Shown here piece after piece: positions 19,560-30,300 of a stretch of DNA of 64,000 bases (position 1 is its first letter; each line of letters begins with the position of its first letter). The DNA is from Mucilaginibacter sp. PAMB04168 (GTDB lineage: Bacteria; Bacteroidota; Bacteroidia; Sphingobacteriales; Sphingobacteriaceae): assembly GCF_039634365.2 (NCBI RefSeq), contig NZ_CP155079.2, positions 310,001 through 374,000 on the forward strand, written 5' to 3'. A program made the translations under genes and the position numbers. The notes beneath the pieces are model-generated. The model was not told the origin of the DNA, ran no database searches, and saw nothing but the letters and a program-made list of their open reading frames with translations.

Positions 19560-19664
19560 GCGAGAGTTAACTTTCATCACTGTTTCCTCTGCCTGCAACC
19601 TAAGCTCTGAAAACCATTGAACGTTAACTGCCGGAAATTACAGTGGAATAACGAAAGGTACTAT

Positions 19665-19703
19665 AAAGAAAGGTCTGGAAAATAGATTTCCAGACCTTTC
19701 TTT
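19665..19703. terminator. Bidirectional intrinsic terminator between convergent operons
   Basis: Perfect 17-bp inverted repeat (left arm 19665-19681, loop ATAGA, right arm 19687-19703) with A/T-rich ends on both sides. It ends the plus-strand GH operon and the minus-strand SusCD operon. Confidence 0.9.
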
Positions 19704-19724
19704 GCATAAAAGTTTAGATCGAAT

Positions 19725-20759
19725 TTACTTCTTTTCCACGTCGAAATACTCCGCTTTTATACCTCTATCCCGAACAACAAGCGTATCCTTGGTGGCATAC
19801 CGCAAGTTGAGATTTTTAAAGTTAACGGTGTAATCTAAATAAATGGCGCTCCTATCGGCTCCTCCTATACTGTTTTTTTCTCCTTTAGAAACAAACTTGC
19901 CAGTTCCTGAGATTTCGAAATCGGCCGAATTGCTGCCTACTGTACAGGTTCCGTTATCGGCAAAGGTTAAAACTAATGTAAAAGGAACGTTATTGCCTGT
20001 GCTATTTTTAATTGTTAAGGGCAGGGTAACAGATTTTAATGAACTGGTTGTAGTGCTCACCAACTGGTCGTTTTCAACATAGGTGGCATGGCGGGTAGCA
20101 GAAGTGGGCGAGCCGCCGGCGGGCGTAATTTGATCTACGCCTCTGCGTAAATAGTTAGCCTGCCAGGGGTTCACAAACTTAACCGCATACAGAACATAGT
20201 CTTTAGGCCTGGTAGTCCAGTTCAAGGGTACAACACGGGATGGATTAGCCGTCGTTGGGGTACCTTTAAGAATAGAATCGGCACCGCTTACATTAGTCAT
20301 TACCAAGGGGATAACGTAATTTCTGGTTAAAGCTTTTGGGTCAGCAAAAAAAGCATCGGTTAATTGTACGTCTACCCCGCCCAGTATATTACCAGATGGA
20401 ATTGTAAGTTTGTTAGATGTTAACTGATAATATTGAGCTGGCATAGCCGCTATTTTCGAACCGCCATTATTGAAATAAAGATTATCCAACAGAGTCTCAT
20501 CAACCTTCACGTCTATTACCACATCTTTTTTGTTTTCGTAAACGCCTCCCATGGTAGCCTTTATAGATATTTTGTGCTGGTTATCTAAAGAATTATCTAC
20601 AAACAAATCTTCTCCAAGTACAACAGTTCTTAAAGGATATTGGTTAGCAAAGTACACTGTCGAATAATTGAAGTCAGGAAAGGGGGCATCGTCATTTTTG
20701 CATGACGACAGCAAGCCGGCTGCAACCACCAAGCCTGTAAGTATTTTATAAATTTTCAT
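19725..20759 (-). CDS. DUF1735-type surface lipoprotein (XusE-like)
   Basis: Lipoprotein of 344 residues: signal with lipobox LLSSC (Cys20), followed by KNDD. The N-terminal half matches the DUF1735 (BT_3987-like) fold seen in many PUL accessory lipoproteins (PAQYYQLTSNKLTIPSG, then NYVIPLVMTNVSGAD). The C-terminal half (from DYVLYAVKFVNPW) is a second beta domain, possibly DUF5627. It is the last gene of susC-susD-susC-susD-DUF1735, the position of xusE in the Prevotella bryantii xylan operon. The likely role is surface glycan binding next to the two SusCD complexes; the glycan is inferred from context. Confidence 0.85.
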   Translation of the reverse strand: MKIYKILTGLVVAAGLLSSCKNDDAPFPDFNYSTVYFANQYPLRTVVLGEDLFVDNSLDNQHKISIKATMGGVYENKKDVVIDVKVDETLLDNLYFNNGGSKIAAMPAQYYQLTSNKLTIPSGNILGGVDVQLTDAFFADPKALTRNYVIPLVMTNVSGADSILKGTPTTANPSRVVPLNWTTRPKDYVLYAVKFVNPWQANYLRRGVDQITPAGGSPTSATRHATYVENDQLVSTTTSSLKSVTLPLTIKNSTGNNVPFTLVLTFADNGTCTVGSNSADFEISGTGKFVSKGEKNSIGGADRSAIYLDYTVNFKNLNLRYATKDTLVVRDRGIKAEYFDVEKK

Positions 20760-20796
20760 ATCATTTATCTAATTAATATAATGCTGTGGTTACTAA

Positions 20797-22572
20797 TTAT
20801 TTCCATCCCTGGTTCTGCAGTAGCTGGCTATACTTCAATACTTCAGAATTTGGAATTGGTCCGAAGTACATGTAGCTCTGGTAAGAACGCGTTTCCACAT
20901 TATTAAGCGGCGTGTAAACAGTACCGTTTACATCCAGTCCTCTTGCTGTTTCATTCAATTTACTTAAATCAACTTTCCACCTGCGGAGATCCCAGAAACG
21001 GAAACCTTCAAAACAAAGTTCCAGGCGGCGTTCGTTACGGATCAGTTCGCGCATTGTAGCCTGATCGCCTTTACACTCCTCTAAATAAGGGTCGGTGTTA
21101 AGGCCCAGCGCCCTTTTGCGGATAGCTTTAATTATATCATAAGCCGAGTAGGAGCGGGTTCCGGTTCCTGTTGGTCCAAAGGCTTCATTAGCTGCCTCTG
21201 CATAGTTCAGATAAATTTCTGTATACCGAATGCGGGGGGTATAATGATTTTTGCCGCTTATAGAATTTGGGTTACGGTTCACGTCCATCCGTAAACGCTT
21301 TTTCATATAATAGCCGGTACGGGTTGAAGTAGATCTGACGTTGACACCATCATCAGAACCGGATGCACTGCCAGTTCTGATCACTGTGTTGCTTACACCT
21401 GCGGTACTGCCATTGTATATAATATATTTTGCAAACCTTGGATCTCTTCCGGTATATGGATTAGCAGGGTTGTAATTGGCATTCGGATGGCCTATAGGAT
21501 AACCATTAGCCATCGGGAAAGCATCTACCAAATTCTGAGTGGGGTTCATAAAGCCCGTACCAAATAAACTAGGCGGAAAGTTTTGTGCTTCCTGTGTACC
21601 GTCACTAGTGGCAACGTTTTGCCGCCATATAATCTCAGGCGGATTAATTCCTCCGCCAATTCCATCAACCTCAGCTGTGTTGGCATAGTATGTGCCGCCG
21701 TTCTGTGGTAAAGCATTAGCGCCCCCTTTATAGTCAATTATGGCAGCGGAATATGTAGCGGCATCTGTCCACGTAACGGTGTTAGAACTGTTTTGGAAAG
21801 CCGGACTGGCAGCTAACAACGCTAACCTGGCCCTGAAAGACTTAGCAATTAGCCCGTTAAATAATTGACGCGCAAACTGTCCCATAACCCGGTTATAAGT
21901 TTCGGCGTTTTGTGTGTAAACTTTGAACCGGTCCGGAATCTGCGCGCCCGAGGCAACATCGTTATACTCAACCGGCAAATAAGTTTCGGCACTGTCTAAA
22001 TCTTTGTAAGCCTGTTTAACACAGGCATCAAAACTAGCCCGCGGCACATTAAAGTCGGCGTTAGGGGTTTGATACTGCGTAATTATAGGCACGCCGGTTA
22101 ACTGCCCGTTGCTTGCCACACCGCCGTGGTGGCGCAGCAGGAAATACATATACAGCCCGCGTAAACCAAATGCTTCTCCGCGCATCCTGATGTTAAAAAG
22201 CTTTGATGCTTCAGGGTCTTCTGCCCACTTTACTTTTGCTGAGTTTTCCAAAAAAAGGTTGATATATTGTATAGCCTCATAAGACTGGTTCCATACCGAA
22301 GCCGGATTGTTGGTTGCCGTCCACGAACCTGTGGTTAGTTGCTGATAGGCTTGCCCCAATTGGTTGGTTACCGCGTCATCTGTGGCATATTCCGAATTGT
22401 CATAGTAATTAGGAATGGTACGGTAAGCATTAACCAAAAAGCCTTGCGCAAAATTTGCGTCGGTGTACATTTGGTCAAGGGTCTTTAAATTTTCCGGTTC
22501 GGGTTCAAGGAGCTTTTTACAGCTTGTTAGAGCCACAACCGCCAACGTCAAAATTGTTATGTAAAATTTCAT
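20797..22572 (-). CDS. SusD-like glycan-binding lipoprotein (second pair)
   Basis: RagB/SusD-family lipoprotein, 591 residues, lipobox ALTSC (Cys18) then KKLLEPEPENL. The SusD core is recognisable in RMRGEAFGLRGLYMYFLLRHHGG, read through the TPR-like helices, and in the family C-terminal block RNERRLELCFEGFRFWDLRRWK. It forms the lid of the SusC barrel encoded immediately upstream in transcription order (24-bp gap) and captures oligosaccharides at the cell surface. By position it corresponds to xusD of the xylan system. Confidence 0.94.
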   Translation of the reverse strand: MKFYITILTLAVVALTSCKKLLEPEPENLKTLDQMYTDANFAQGFLVNAYRTIPNYYDNSEYATDDAVTNQLGQAYQQLTTGSWTATNNPASVWNQSYEAIQYINLFLENSAKVKWAEDPEASKLFNIRMRGEAFGLRGLYMYFLLRHHGGVASNGQLTGVPIITQYQTPNADFNVPRASFDACVKQAYKDLDSAETYLPVEYNDVASGAQIPDRFKVYTQNAETYNRVMGQFARQLFNGLIAKSFRARLALLAASPAFQNSSNTVTWTDAATYSAAIIDYKGGANALPQNGGTYYANTAEVDGIGGGINPPEIIWRQNVATSDGTQEAQNFPPSLFGTGFMNPTQNLVDAFPMANGYPIGHPNANYNPANPYTGRDPRFAKYIIYNGSTAGVSNTVIRTGSASGSDDGVNVRSTSTRTGYYMKKRLRMDVNRNPNSISGKNHYTPRIRYTEIYLNYAEAANEAFGPTGTGTRSYSAYDIIKAIRKRALGLNTDPYLEECKGDQATMRELIRNERRLELCFEGFRFWDLRRWKVDLSKLNETARGLDVNGTVYTPLNNVETRSYQSYMYFGPIPNSEVLKYSQLLQNQGWK

Positions 22573-22595
22573 ATCGTTACGATTTACTTAGTTCG

Positions 22596-25463
22596 TTAAA
22601 AAGAAGTTCGGACACCCAGGTTAAAAAAAAGTGTTTGTGGTGCCGAACCTATGTTAGTTTCCATAAGTTCACGCTCTTTTGATAAGACGAGCAGGTTATC
22701 GCCCTGCACATACACGCTCAAACCGTGAACAAACGACTTTTTAAAGATTTCCTCATTAAAATCATAGGTAAATTGTACCCTGTTCAGGTTAAAGCGGTTG
22801 GTTTTGTACATCCAAAAAGTTGAGTTACGGAAATTGTTAGTGCTGTTGGTTGTTAAACGCGGGTAAGTAGCTGAGTTTTTGTTGGCCTCTGTCCAGCGTC
22901 CTAAAACCACTTCAGAATACTTACTGGTACCGCCTGCCCAGTAATAAGAACTGTTTTTAAATGCAACAGATCCAACGTTTCCTGAGCCCAAAGCAAACAA
23001 GGTTAGACGTTTCCATTTTACTGTAAGATTAAGGCCGTAGTTAAATGGCGAAGCTGCAAATCCGGTATGGCCTAAGTCTGTCTGATCCCTGCTGTCAATC
23101 AAGCCATCGCCATTGATGTCTTTGTACTTGATATCACCAGGCTTTACCGTACCAAACGTTTGGCGGGCATAGCTGTCTATTTCAGCCTGGCTTTGAAAAA
23201 AGCCCTCGCTTACATACCCATAATTAGCATCTAAAGGTCTGCCGGTTCTGGCCAGATAACTTTCTGCCGGCGTTTCATCCCTGCGCAGTACTTTAGAGTT
23301 ATAGAACATGCCGGTAACTCCTAAAGAGTATTGTACCTGCCCGATTTTTTTGTTCAGGTTAACTGCAAAATCAACGCCCGAACGCTTCTCTTTGTTAAAA
23401 TTAATCCAGGGGCGAAAATCACCCGAGCCTGAGAAATAAGATGGATAAATGGTTAGGCCGCGTGCAAGCAAGCCATCGGTGATTTGCGAGAAATAATTAA
23501 CATCCAACGTTATCAGGTTTTTAAAAAGCGAGCCATCCAGGCCAACCCTGAACTCATTCCGCTTAACGAAAGTTAAATCGGGATTGGCTGCTTGTCCGGA
23601 AAGGGTAGTCCGGCCACCTGCAACGTTATCCCGCCATTGATAATAACCACCAAAGGTAGCCGTGTTGCTATAATAGCCTTGGTATAGATAGTGGTCAACC
23701 GGCTCAGCTGTGTTATTAGCTCTGTAACCGGTAATGTCCAGGTCTTGATTTATGGAGGCGTAAGAAGATGTTATTTTCAAATTGTCCAGAAAGGAAACTT
23801 TGTTCTTCAAAAAATTTTCATCACTGATACGCCATCCGAGTGTAATGGTAGGAGATAGGGCATCCCGCTTACCCGGAGGCAGCTTGGCTGAATGTACTAG
23901 CGCACCTGAAAAATCTAAATAGTACTTGCGGCGGTAATTATAACCGGCCTGAAAGCCCAGATTAGTGTTTTTGACAGGCTGATAATCGCTTCCGCCTTCA
24001 TTGTCGATATCGCTTGAGAATTGCGTTTTATACCACCAGCCCAGTAAGGTAGCCGTCACGTTATGGTCTTGTGCGAAAGTACGGCCATAATCAAACTGCG
24101 ATCTGAAAGACATGGTTTGTGTATAAGTTGACCGGCCTACAAATTCGCTGGTAGAGTTCCTGTCCTCGCCAAACCTTTCCAGAGCGGTTATAATATCCCG
24201 GCCGTTTACAGTAGACCATGTTGGCCGGTAGGTGGCATAAGGCAATTGATAGGCTTCAGAATACAGTGAGGTATAATCCATACTGGTACCTGTAGAAAAA
24301 GACAAGCCTTTAACCAAAGAACCCAGATCAGCTCTTGCATTTAAATTGTAAAGAAAGGAACGAGACCGGGTTTTAATGTAACCCGCTGCCAGCATATCCG
24401 AAAATACGTTAGTTGGATTAGTACTTTGCCCACCGAGTAAGTACTGCCCATCAATTATATGATTACTGTTCTTTACAATGGTTTGAAGTGCCGCATTATT
24501 CGGATCAAGCAGGCTGATAGGAATAAGCGGTGAAAAGCGATTGAAGTTTGGTGTTATTGTTGAACTTGCTCCCCAAAAATCGCCCCTGCCTGCATAATTA
24601 TCATTGAGGTTTGCTACTGCATTCACATAAGCGGTAAGCCATTTTGAGAGGTTCATGTCAACATTACCCCTAACATTGAATGCAAAATCCTTATTCTTTT
24701 TTTGTTCACCGTAGTTTACCAAACTGTTGTTTGATGTTAAGCCGATATTGGTATAGTAACGGGCAAATTCATTACCACCCGAAACCTCAGTGGTGACATC
24801 TGACCGGTAATAGGTTTTTTTAAGATAGTCTGAACTGAAAAAATCAATGTCGGGGTACCGGAAAGGATTGTTACCTGCCCTTGTATTATTGATGTCATCC
24901 TGGCTATATCCTGCGCCGGTGGTTGCAATTCCGTCATTGGTTAAGGCCTCATTATATAAGGTCATATAATTTGCAGCATCGAGATACTTGGGGTATGCTT
25001 TGGGCACAAAAAGCCCGGCATTGCCACGCACATCTATCCGTAGCGGGCCAATACTACCGCGTTTGGTGGTGATAAGGATTGCACCTTTTGCAGCGCTGCT
25101 GCCATAAAGCACAACTGCGCTTGCACCTTTAAGTACTGTAATGGATTCTACCTCAACCAGTCGTACGTCAGATGTTCGCCTTGGTACACCATCCACTAGT
25201 ATAAGGGGCGCTTGCCCCCAGATGTTGCCTGTATAGCCACCTACAAAGCTTTGCAGGTTGTCGAGACTATTAGTGCCGTAACTCTTTTTCAATAACTCCG
25301 AAACGTTGACCGTAGACACTGCACCCAGCAAATCTTCTTTGGCAACTGTTCGGAATGCGACATTAACGAGGCTGTCATTTTTTTCCTGACCCTGAGCTTT
25401 TGCCATGCTTACTAACAGCGCGGCAAATAGAACACAACAGGCCTTTATATTTTTTTTCTTCAT
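22596..25463 (-). CDS. SusC-like TonB-dependent transporter lacking the N-terminal domain
   Basis: Outer-membrane SusC/RagA-type transporter of 955 residues for import of bound oligosaccharides using the TonB-ExbBD system. After the signal peptide (ending AKAQ) it goes almost directly into the plug (VAKEDLLGAVSTVNVSEL; LILVDGVPRR; GAILITTKRG). The carboxypeptidase-regulatory-like domain of about 80 residues found in typical SusC proteins, including the partner at 27391, is missing. The rest is the 22-strand barrel ending FFNLGVRTSF. The start ATG lies 16 bp after the previous susD stop. The short N terminus appears native, as no upstream frame is available. Confidence 0.93.
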   Translation of the reverse strand: MKKKNIKACCVLFAALLVSMAKAQGQEKNDSLVNVAFRTVAKEDLLGAVSTVNVSELLKKSYGTNSLDNLQSFVGGYTGNIWGQAPLILVDGVPRRTSDVRLVEVESITVLKGASAVVLYGSSAAKGAILITTKRGSIGPLRIDVRGNAGLFVPKAYPKYLDAANYMTLYNEALTNDGIATTGAGYSQDDINNTRAGNNPFRYPDIDFFSSDYLKKTYYRSDVTTEVSGGNEFARYYTNIGLTSNNSLVNYGEQKKNKDFAFNVRGNVDMNLSKWLTAYVNAVANLNDNYAGRGDFWGASSTITPNFNRFSPLIPISLLDPNNAALQTIVKNSNHIIDGQYLLGGQSTNPTNVFSDMLAAGYIKTRSRSFLYNLNARADLGSLVKGLSFSTGTSMDYTSLYSEAYQLPYATYRPTWSTVNGRDIITALERFGEDRNSTSEFVGRSTYTQTMSFRSQFDYGRTFAQDHNVTATLLGWWYKTQFSSDIDNEGGSDYQPVKNTNLGFQAGYNYRRKYYLDFSGALVHSAKLPPGKRDALSPTITLGWRISDENFLKNKVSFLDNLKITSSYASINQDLDITGYRANNTAEPVDHYLYQGYYSNTATFGGYYQWRDNVAGGRTTLSGQAANPDLTFVKRNEFRVGLDGSLFKNLITLDVNYFSQITDGLLARGLTIYPSYFSGSGDFRPWINFNKEKRSGVDFAVNLNKKIGQVQYSLGVTGMFYNSKVLRRDETPAESYLARTGRPLDANYGYVSEGFFQSQAEIDSYARQTFGTVKPGDIKYKDINGDGLIDSRDQTDLGHTGFAASPFNYGLNLTVKWKRLTLFALGSGNVGSVAFKNSSYYWAGGTSKYSEVVLGRWTEANKNSATYPRLTTNSTNNFRNSTFWMYKTNRFNLNRVQFTYDFNEEIFKKSFVHGLSVYVQGDNLLVLSKERELMETNIGSAPQTLFFNLGVRTSF

Positions 25464-25479
25464 TGTGATTGAATGTTAA

Positions 25480-27378
25480 TTACCAACCTGGATTCTGCTT
25501 AAAATCACTATACATATTGACGTCCTCTGTGCGGAACGGCAACCAGTAATGGCGCTGGCCCAGTTGCCTTTCAAATAATATGGTTTCTCTAAAATTTCTT
25601 ACACGTGCGTTTTTAGGGTCGGCATATACCTGGGCATTGGGTAGCGCCCTGTCAAACTCTATGGCTTTTTTATAGGTGTATGGGCGCTCGGTTAGCAGCA
25701 ACCAACGTCGCAAGTCGTTAAACCGGTGGCCTTCAAACGCCAGTTCTACTGCGCGCTCGCGTCTAAGCTCACTTAAAAAACTTGTGTTCGAACCCAAATA
25801 CTTTGCTGCTACACCAGGTACACCCGCACGGGCACGTATTTTATTTACAGCAGCAACAGCTGTAAGTGAATAGCCGGGCGCGCTGGCCTGCGGACTGCCA
25901 TAACCCATAGCAGCAGCCTCGGCGTACATCAAATAAACGTCTGCCAGCCGCATTAAGCTTAGTATAAAGGTGTTGCCATCTCTATGCCCGTCATAGTCAT
26001 TCATCAGCTTAGAAACCAGTTTTGAATTCATATAACCGGTCCAAACTTTTTTGTTGCCATCGGCCGTACGGAATAGACCGTTGGTAAAAAGACTTGCATA
26101 TTGCCTGTACTCATTATTGCCTACAGCTTGTGCCGTTAAAACACATTTCTCGCCATCTATCAGGATATCGTTATAAAAACGAGGGTCACGGTTTTTCCAG
26201 GGGTACTCAGGGTCATATCCGCTTTCGGGGTCGGGTTTTTCAGGATCAGCAATGGGTAGTCCGTTCGCCATCCCATAGTAATCCGCATAATTTGCGGTAG
26301 GGTAAACCTTGATGCCTGATGGGTGAATAGTGAGCGGCCGGTAATCGTTTACTTGGTTCCAGCGCCAGCGATCATTTGAACGAGCGAGATTCTCTAAAAA
26401 GATCGCCTCTTTTAAACCGGGAATTTTACCGCCTTGATTCCAGGTATAAAACACATCACTTATTTGGGAATACGGTGCCAGTTCATAACGCTGGGTTGAT
26501 TCAATAATTTGCAGCATCTGCGCAAATGTATCAGCCGCTTTTTTGCAGTATTCGGTGTTGTAGCTACTGCTGCCGGTAGATTCCCTGTTCATTAATGGAC
26601 TACCAGCAAACAGATAATTTTTTGCTTTAAAGCCCAACGCCATAATTTTGTTGATGCGCGTATTGTTGCTGCCAAGGGTTTGCTTTCCAATAACAGTTTC
26701 GTCCCAGTTTAACGGTAGTAAATCAGCTGCCTTCTGCAAGTCTGCTGCAACCTTATCGGCTGTTGCCTGGTAGCTTAAACGCGAAACTTTGATTACCTGA
26801 TCGGTTGGGAAAACCTGGTCTATATAAGGCAGGCCGCCCCAATACTGCATCAACTGAAAGTGGAAAAAGCCCCTAAAAAAGTATAGTTGTCCTGCAATTA
26901 AATCTTTTTCTTCCTGGGTTGCTTCTGTTAACAGGTTTAGATTGGCCAGGCCTACGTTAGCTTTCCTGATACCATACCATGATAATCCCCATAGTTCGCC
27001 TTTGGTTAAGTTGGGGTCTGCACCGGTACCGTTAGAGGCGCCGCTGGCGTCTGTACCTAAAAAGTTATAATAGGTGTTGGTCCAAGCCATGTAGTTGCCA
27101 TTATCAATATGGTAAGATAATAGCCGTGTTTCTCCAAGCTCCCAAAACTCATCTTCGCCTAAGTTAAAGCTGCTGTGTGCTTTAGATACGGTTAGCAATG
27201 GAATGCAATTATATAGCTCTTCCGTAAAGCCCTGAAAGTTTCTAAAATTTTTGTAGGGATCTGCATCCTGTATATCGGCAAGAGGCGACCTTTCCAGATA
27301 TTTTTTGCATGAACTTAGCGCACCAGTGCCTAACACAATTATGAAAGGCAAAAGTATTTTTGTAAAGAGATTTTTCAT
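25480..27378 (-). CDS. SusD-like glycan-binding lipoprotein (first pair)
   Basis: RagB/SusD-family lipoprotein of 632 residues with lipobox ALSSC (Cys24) followed by KKYLERSPLAD. Family blocks: QLYFFRGFFHFQLMQYWGGLPYID (residues split by the TPR region), RLADVYLMYAEAAAMGYG and the C-terminal RRERAVELAFEGHRFNDLRRW. It works as the surface lid of the SusC at 27391-30525, 12 bp away. Size and divergence from the other SusD at 20797 suggest the two pairs bind different oligosaccharide lengths or decorations of one polymer, as proposed for the xus system. Confidence 0.94.
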   Translation of the reverse strand: MKNLFTKILLPFIIVLGTGALSSCKKYLERSPLADIQDADPYKNFRNFQGFTEELYNCIPLLTVSKAHSSFNLGEDEFWELGETRLLSYHIDNGNYMAWTNTYYNFLGTDASGASNGTGADPNLTKGELWGLSWYGIRKANVGLANLNLLTEATQEEKDLIAGQLYFFRGFFHFQLMQYWGGLPYIDQVFPTDQVIKVSRLSYQATADKVAADLQKAADLLPLNWDETVIGKQTLGSNNTRINKIMALGFKAKNYLFAGSPLMNRESTGSSSYNTEYCKKAADTFAQMLQIIESTQRYELAPYSQISDVFYTWNQGGKIPGLKEAIFLENLARSNDRWRWNQVNDYRPLTIHPSGIKVYPTANYADYYGMANGLPIADPEKPDPESGYDPEYPWKNRDPRFYNDILIDGEKCVLTAQAVGNNEYRQYASLFTNGLFRTADGNKKVWTGYMNSKLVSKLMNDYDGHRDGNTFILSLMRLADVYLMYAEAAAMGYGSPQASAPGYSLTAVAAVNKIRARAGVPGVAAKYLGSNTSFLSELRRERAVELAFEGHRFNDLRRWLLLTERPYTYKKAIEFDRALPNAQVYADPKNARVRNFRETILFERQLGQRHYWLPFRTEDVNMYSDFKQNPGW

Positions 27379-27390
27379 CTTTAATATGAT

Positions 27391-30300
27391 TTATAGGGTG
27401 ATATCAAGACCTAAATTGAAACGTCTTACGGTAGGATAGGCGCCACCACGTGGATCTCCGCTAAAGTTTGATTCGCGGTCATCCAGCATCTTGGTCCATA
27501 ACAGCAGGTTATTGCCGTTAACAAAAATGCGACACGTTTTAAGCCCTAGCTTGCTTACATAATTGGTGGGCAGGCTGTAACCAATTTCGGCGTTCTTTAA
27601 GCGTATGTACGATGCGTCATAATAGTAACGGGTACCATCGCCACCAAAGGCGTCTAACACCGTCCAGCGGGGTGGAGGCACCTCGCCGCCGCCATCCTGT
27701 AAGTACCAAAAAGGTTTTTCTACAAAAACTACGTTGCTTTTCCCTTGGTAGTCTGGAAATATTACCTCGCGGGTTACATTGTTTACGGCGTAAAATTGTA
27801 CAAATAAGCTCAGGCGCTTCCATTCAAAACCCAACGAAGCGTTGTAAGTATTTTGCGGATTGGATGTATAACCGAAAGGCGCCCTGTCTTTATCGTCAAT
27901 AATACCATCGGCGTTATAGTCAACAATGTTATAATCGCCGGGCAACCTGTTTTGGTTGTTAGAAAGCCGGGCTGTGCTGCCATAAATATCATCCCAACTT
28001 TTAATAAATCCGTTATCAATATAGGTTCTGGTTTGCCCAATAGCATAGCCTGCCTGTTTCTGATAAGCTGGAGTCAGTTCAGGGTCATCACGGAAAATGG
28101 TTTTATTTTCGGCATGGGTAACAGCGGTATTAGCCCATATACGGATGTTATTGTTAAAGGTGTGGGTTAGCCTAAGTTCAACTTCGTAACCTTTGCTAAT
28201 AACTTCACCTAAATTGGCCCTTGGCGCATTTAGGCCAAAGCCATAAAAAGAAGGAATAGCACGGGCTCCGCCGTTAACCATCACATCGGTTCTTCTGTCC
28301 CTGAAAACATCCACGTTGCCCGATATTTTTCCTTTCAGGAAACTATAGTCGACACCCAGGTTGCGCTTTTCAACGGTTTCCCATGATAGGTTGGGGTTAC
28401 CCATAGTGCCCACCCGGTAAATAGTATAGGGTGTAGCAATGGCAGGGCTACCCATTGGGGTGTTACCGGTGTACTGATAGGCATCTCTAAAAGGCCAGCG
28501 CGCACCACCCAGGTTATCATCACCAATTTTACCCCATGAGCTGCGAATCTTCAATAAATCAACAAACGCCAGATTTTTCATGAATTTTTCATTACTAAGC
28601 GTCCAGCCTAACGAGAGTGAAGGGAAGAAGGCAAATCGATAGTCGGGCCCAAATTGCTCTGAACCGTTATAAGCGCCATTGGCTTCTAACAGGTACTTAG
28701 CTTTGTAAGCATAAGTAACCCTGAAAACCCAATCTTCCCTAAAAGTGGGAAATGCGCCTCCGCGTGCAGTTCTCTGCCGTTGCATCAGGCCCATGGCAGT
28801 TACATCATGATCGCCAAACATGCGGGCATAGTTTAACTGAAACTGGTAGTTTACGTTGCGGTAGGTAGCCGCCCTGTCTACCTCTCCCGGAGCAACAGAC
28901 CAAGCAATCGCATCAGTGAAATCAAACTGTGTACCTGTGTTTCTGCTCTGTTCGTAAGAAGCAAAACCGGTAGAAGGGCTTATCCATTTACGTTGGGCTG
29001 GGTTGTTTTGATCATTAATGCCACGTCGCCTTTCCAGAAAGCTATTGTCCAGCGAGAGGCTCGATCTGAAGCTAAGGCCCTTTGTTATCATATCCAGCTG
29101 TTGCTGCAAAATAAAGTCGGTGGTGAGCTGTGTTGCCGTGCGTTTTTCTACGCCCGAAAAAGCCAGCCAAAACGCGGCATTGGGTTGGTCCTGAATTGCA
29201 GAGGGAAAGTAGCCATAAGTACCGTCTGAATAAAAAGGGCGGAAAGAATCCGGCGCTGTACGGTAAGCCGATGACCAGAAAGCCTGTTCCCCATCGGCCA
29301 TGTTATAAGGTAGTTGGCGAACACCGTTTGATCCAAATAACTTAGTGGAGAATTTGGTAGTCTTGGTAAGGTTAAAATCAAGATTACTTCGAACGTTGGT
29401 ACGGTTATAACCAAAGTTTGACTCATATCCGCGGCTGTTAGGAAAGGTCTTAAACAAATCGCCTTCACGTACAAGATCGATGCCTGCAAAATAAGTGACA
29501 AACTTTGAGCCTCCTGAAACATTAGCCGCCGTATTGTAAGACATGGCCTTATTTCTAAACAACTCGTCTTCCCAATTTACATTGGGGTAACGGTCCCATT
29601 CTTCTGCATTTGCTGGGTTGCGGTATTTGTCAATTATTAATTTTGGAGTATAGCCCGACCATACGTTCGGATCTACTATTGATTCTCTTTCAATAATCCG
29701 GTTTTTTATCATCAAGGCATCATACGAATCATATTTTTCAGGAAGCCTTGAGGCTACTTTTGCTGTTACATTTGACCGTATTTGAATTTGTGGTTTTCCT
29801 TCTACGCCACGTTTAGTAGTAACCAGTATTACTCCGTTGGCACCTCTTACCCCATAAACAGCTGTTGCAGAGGCGTCTTTCAGAACCGAGATGCTTTCTA
29901 CAGAAGAAATATCAAGCGAACTGATGGAGCGTTCAATCCCATCCACCAAAATAAGCGGCGAACTATTATTCCAGGAACTTTGCCCACGAATGAGAATCTG
30001 CGGGTCTTCGCTACCCGGCATGCCAGTAGAAGATGTGGTGACAACGCCCGGCAAATTTCCGGTTAATGCCATGCCCAAATTGGTAACGCCGCCTGTACGT
30101 TCTAATACTTTACCGGTTGTTTGGGTAATAGCGCCCACAACGCTGGTTTTCTTTTGCTGGCCATACCCTACTACAATTACCTCGTTCATGGCTTTTGTTT
30201 CACCATCGAGCACAACATTGATAGGAGAATTACCCGAAACACTTACCTCCTTGGTGAGCATGCCTACATAAGAAACAACAAGAACTGTAGTGCCACTAGG

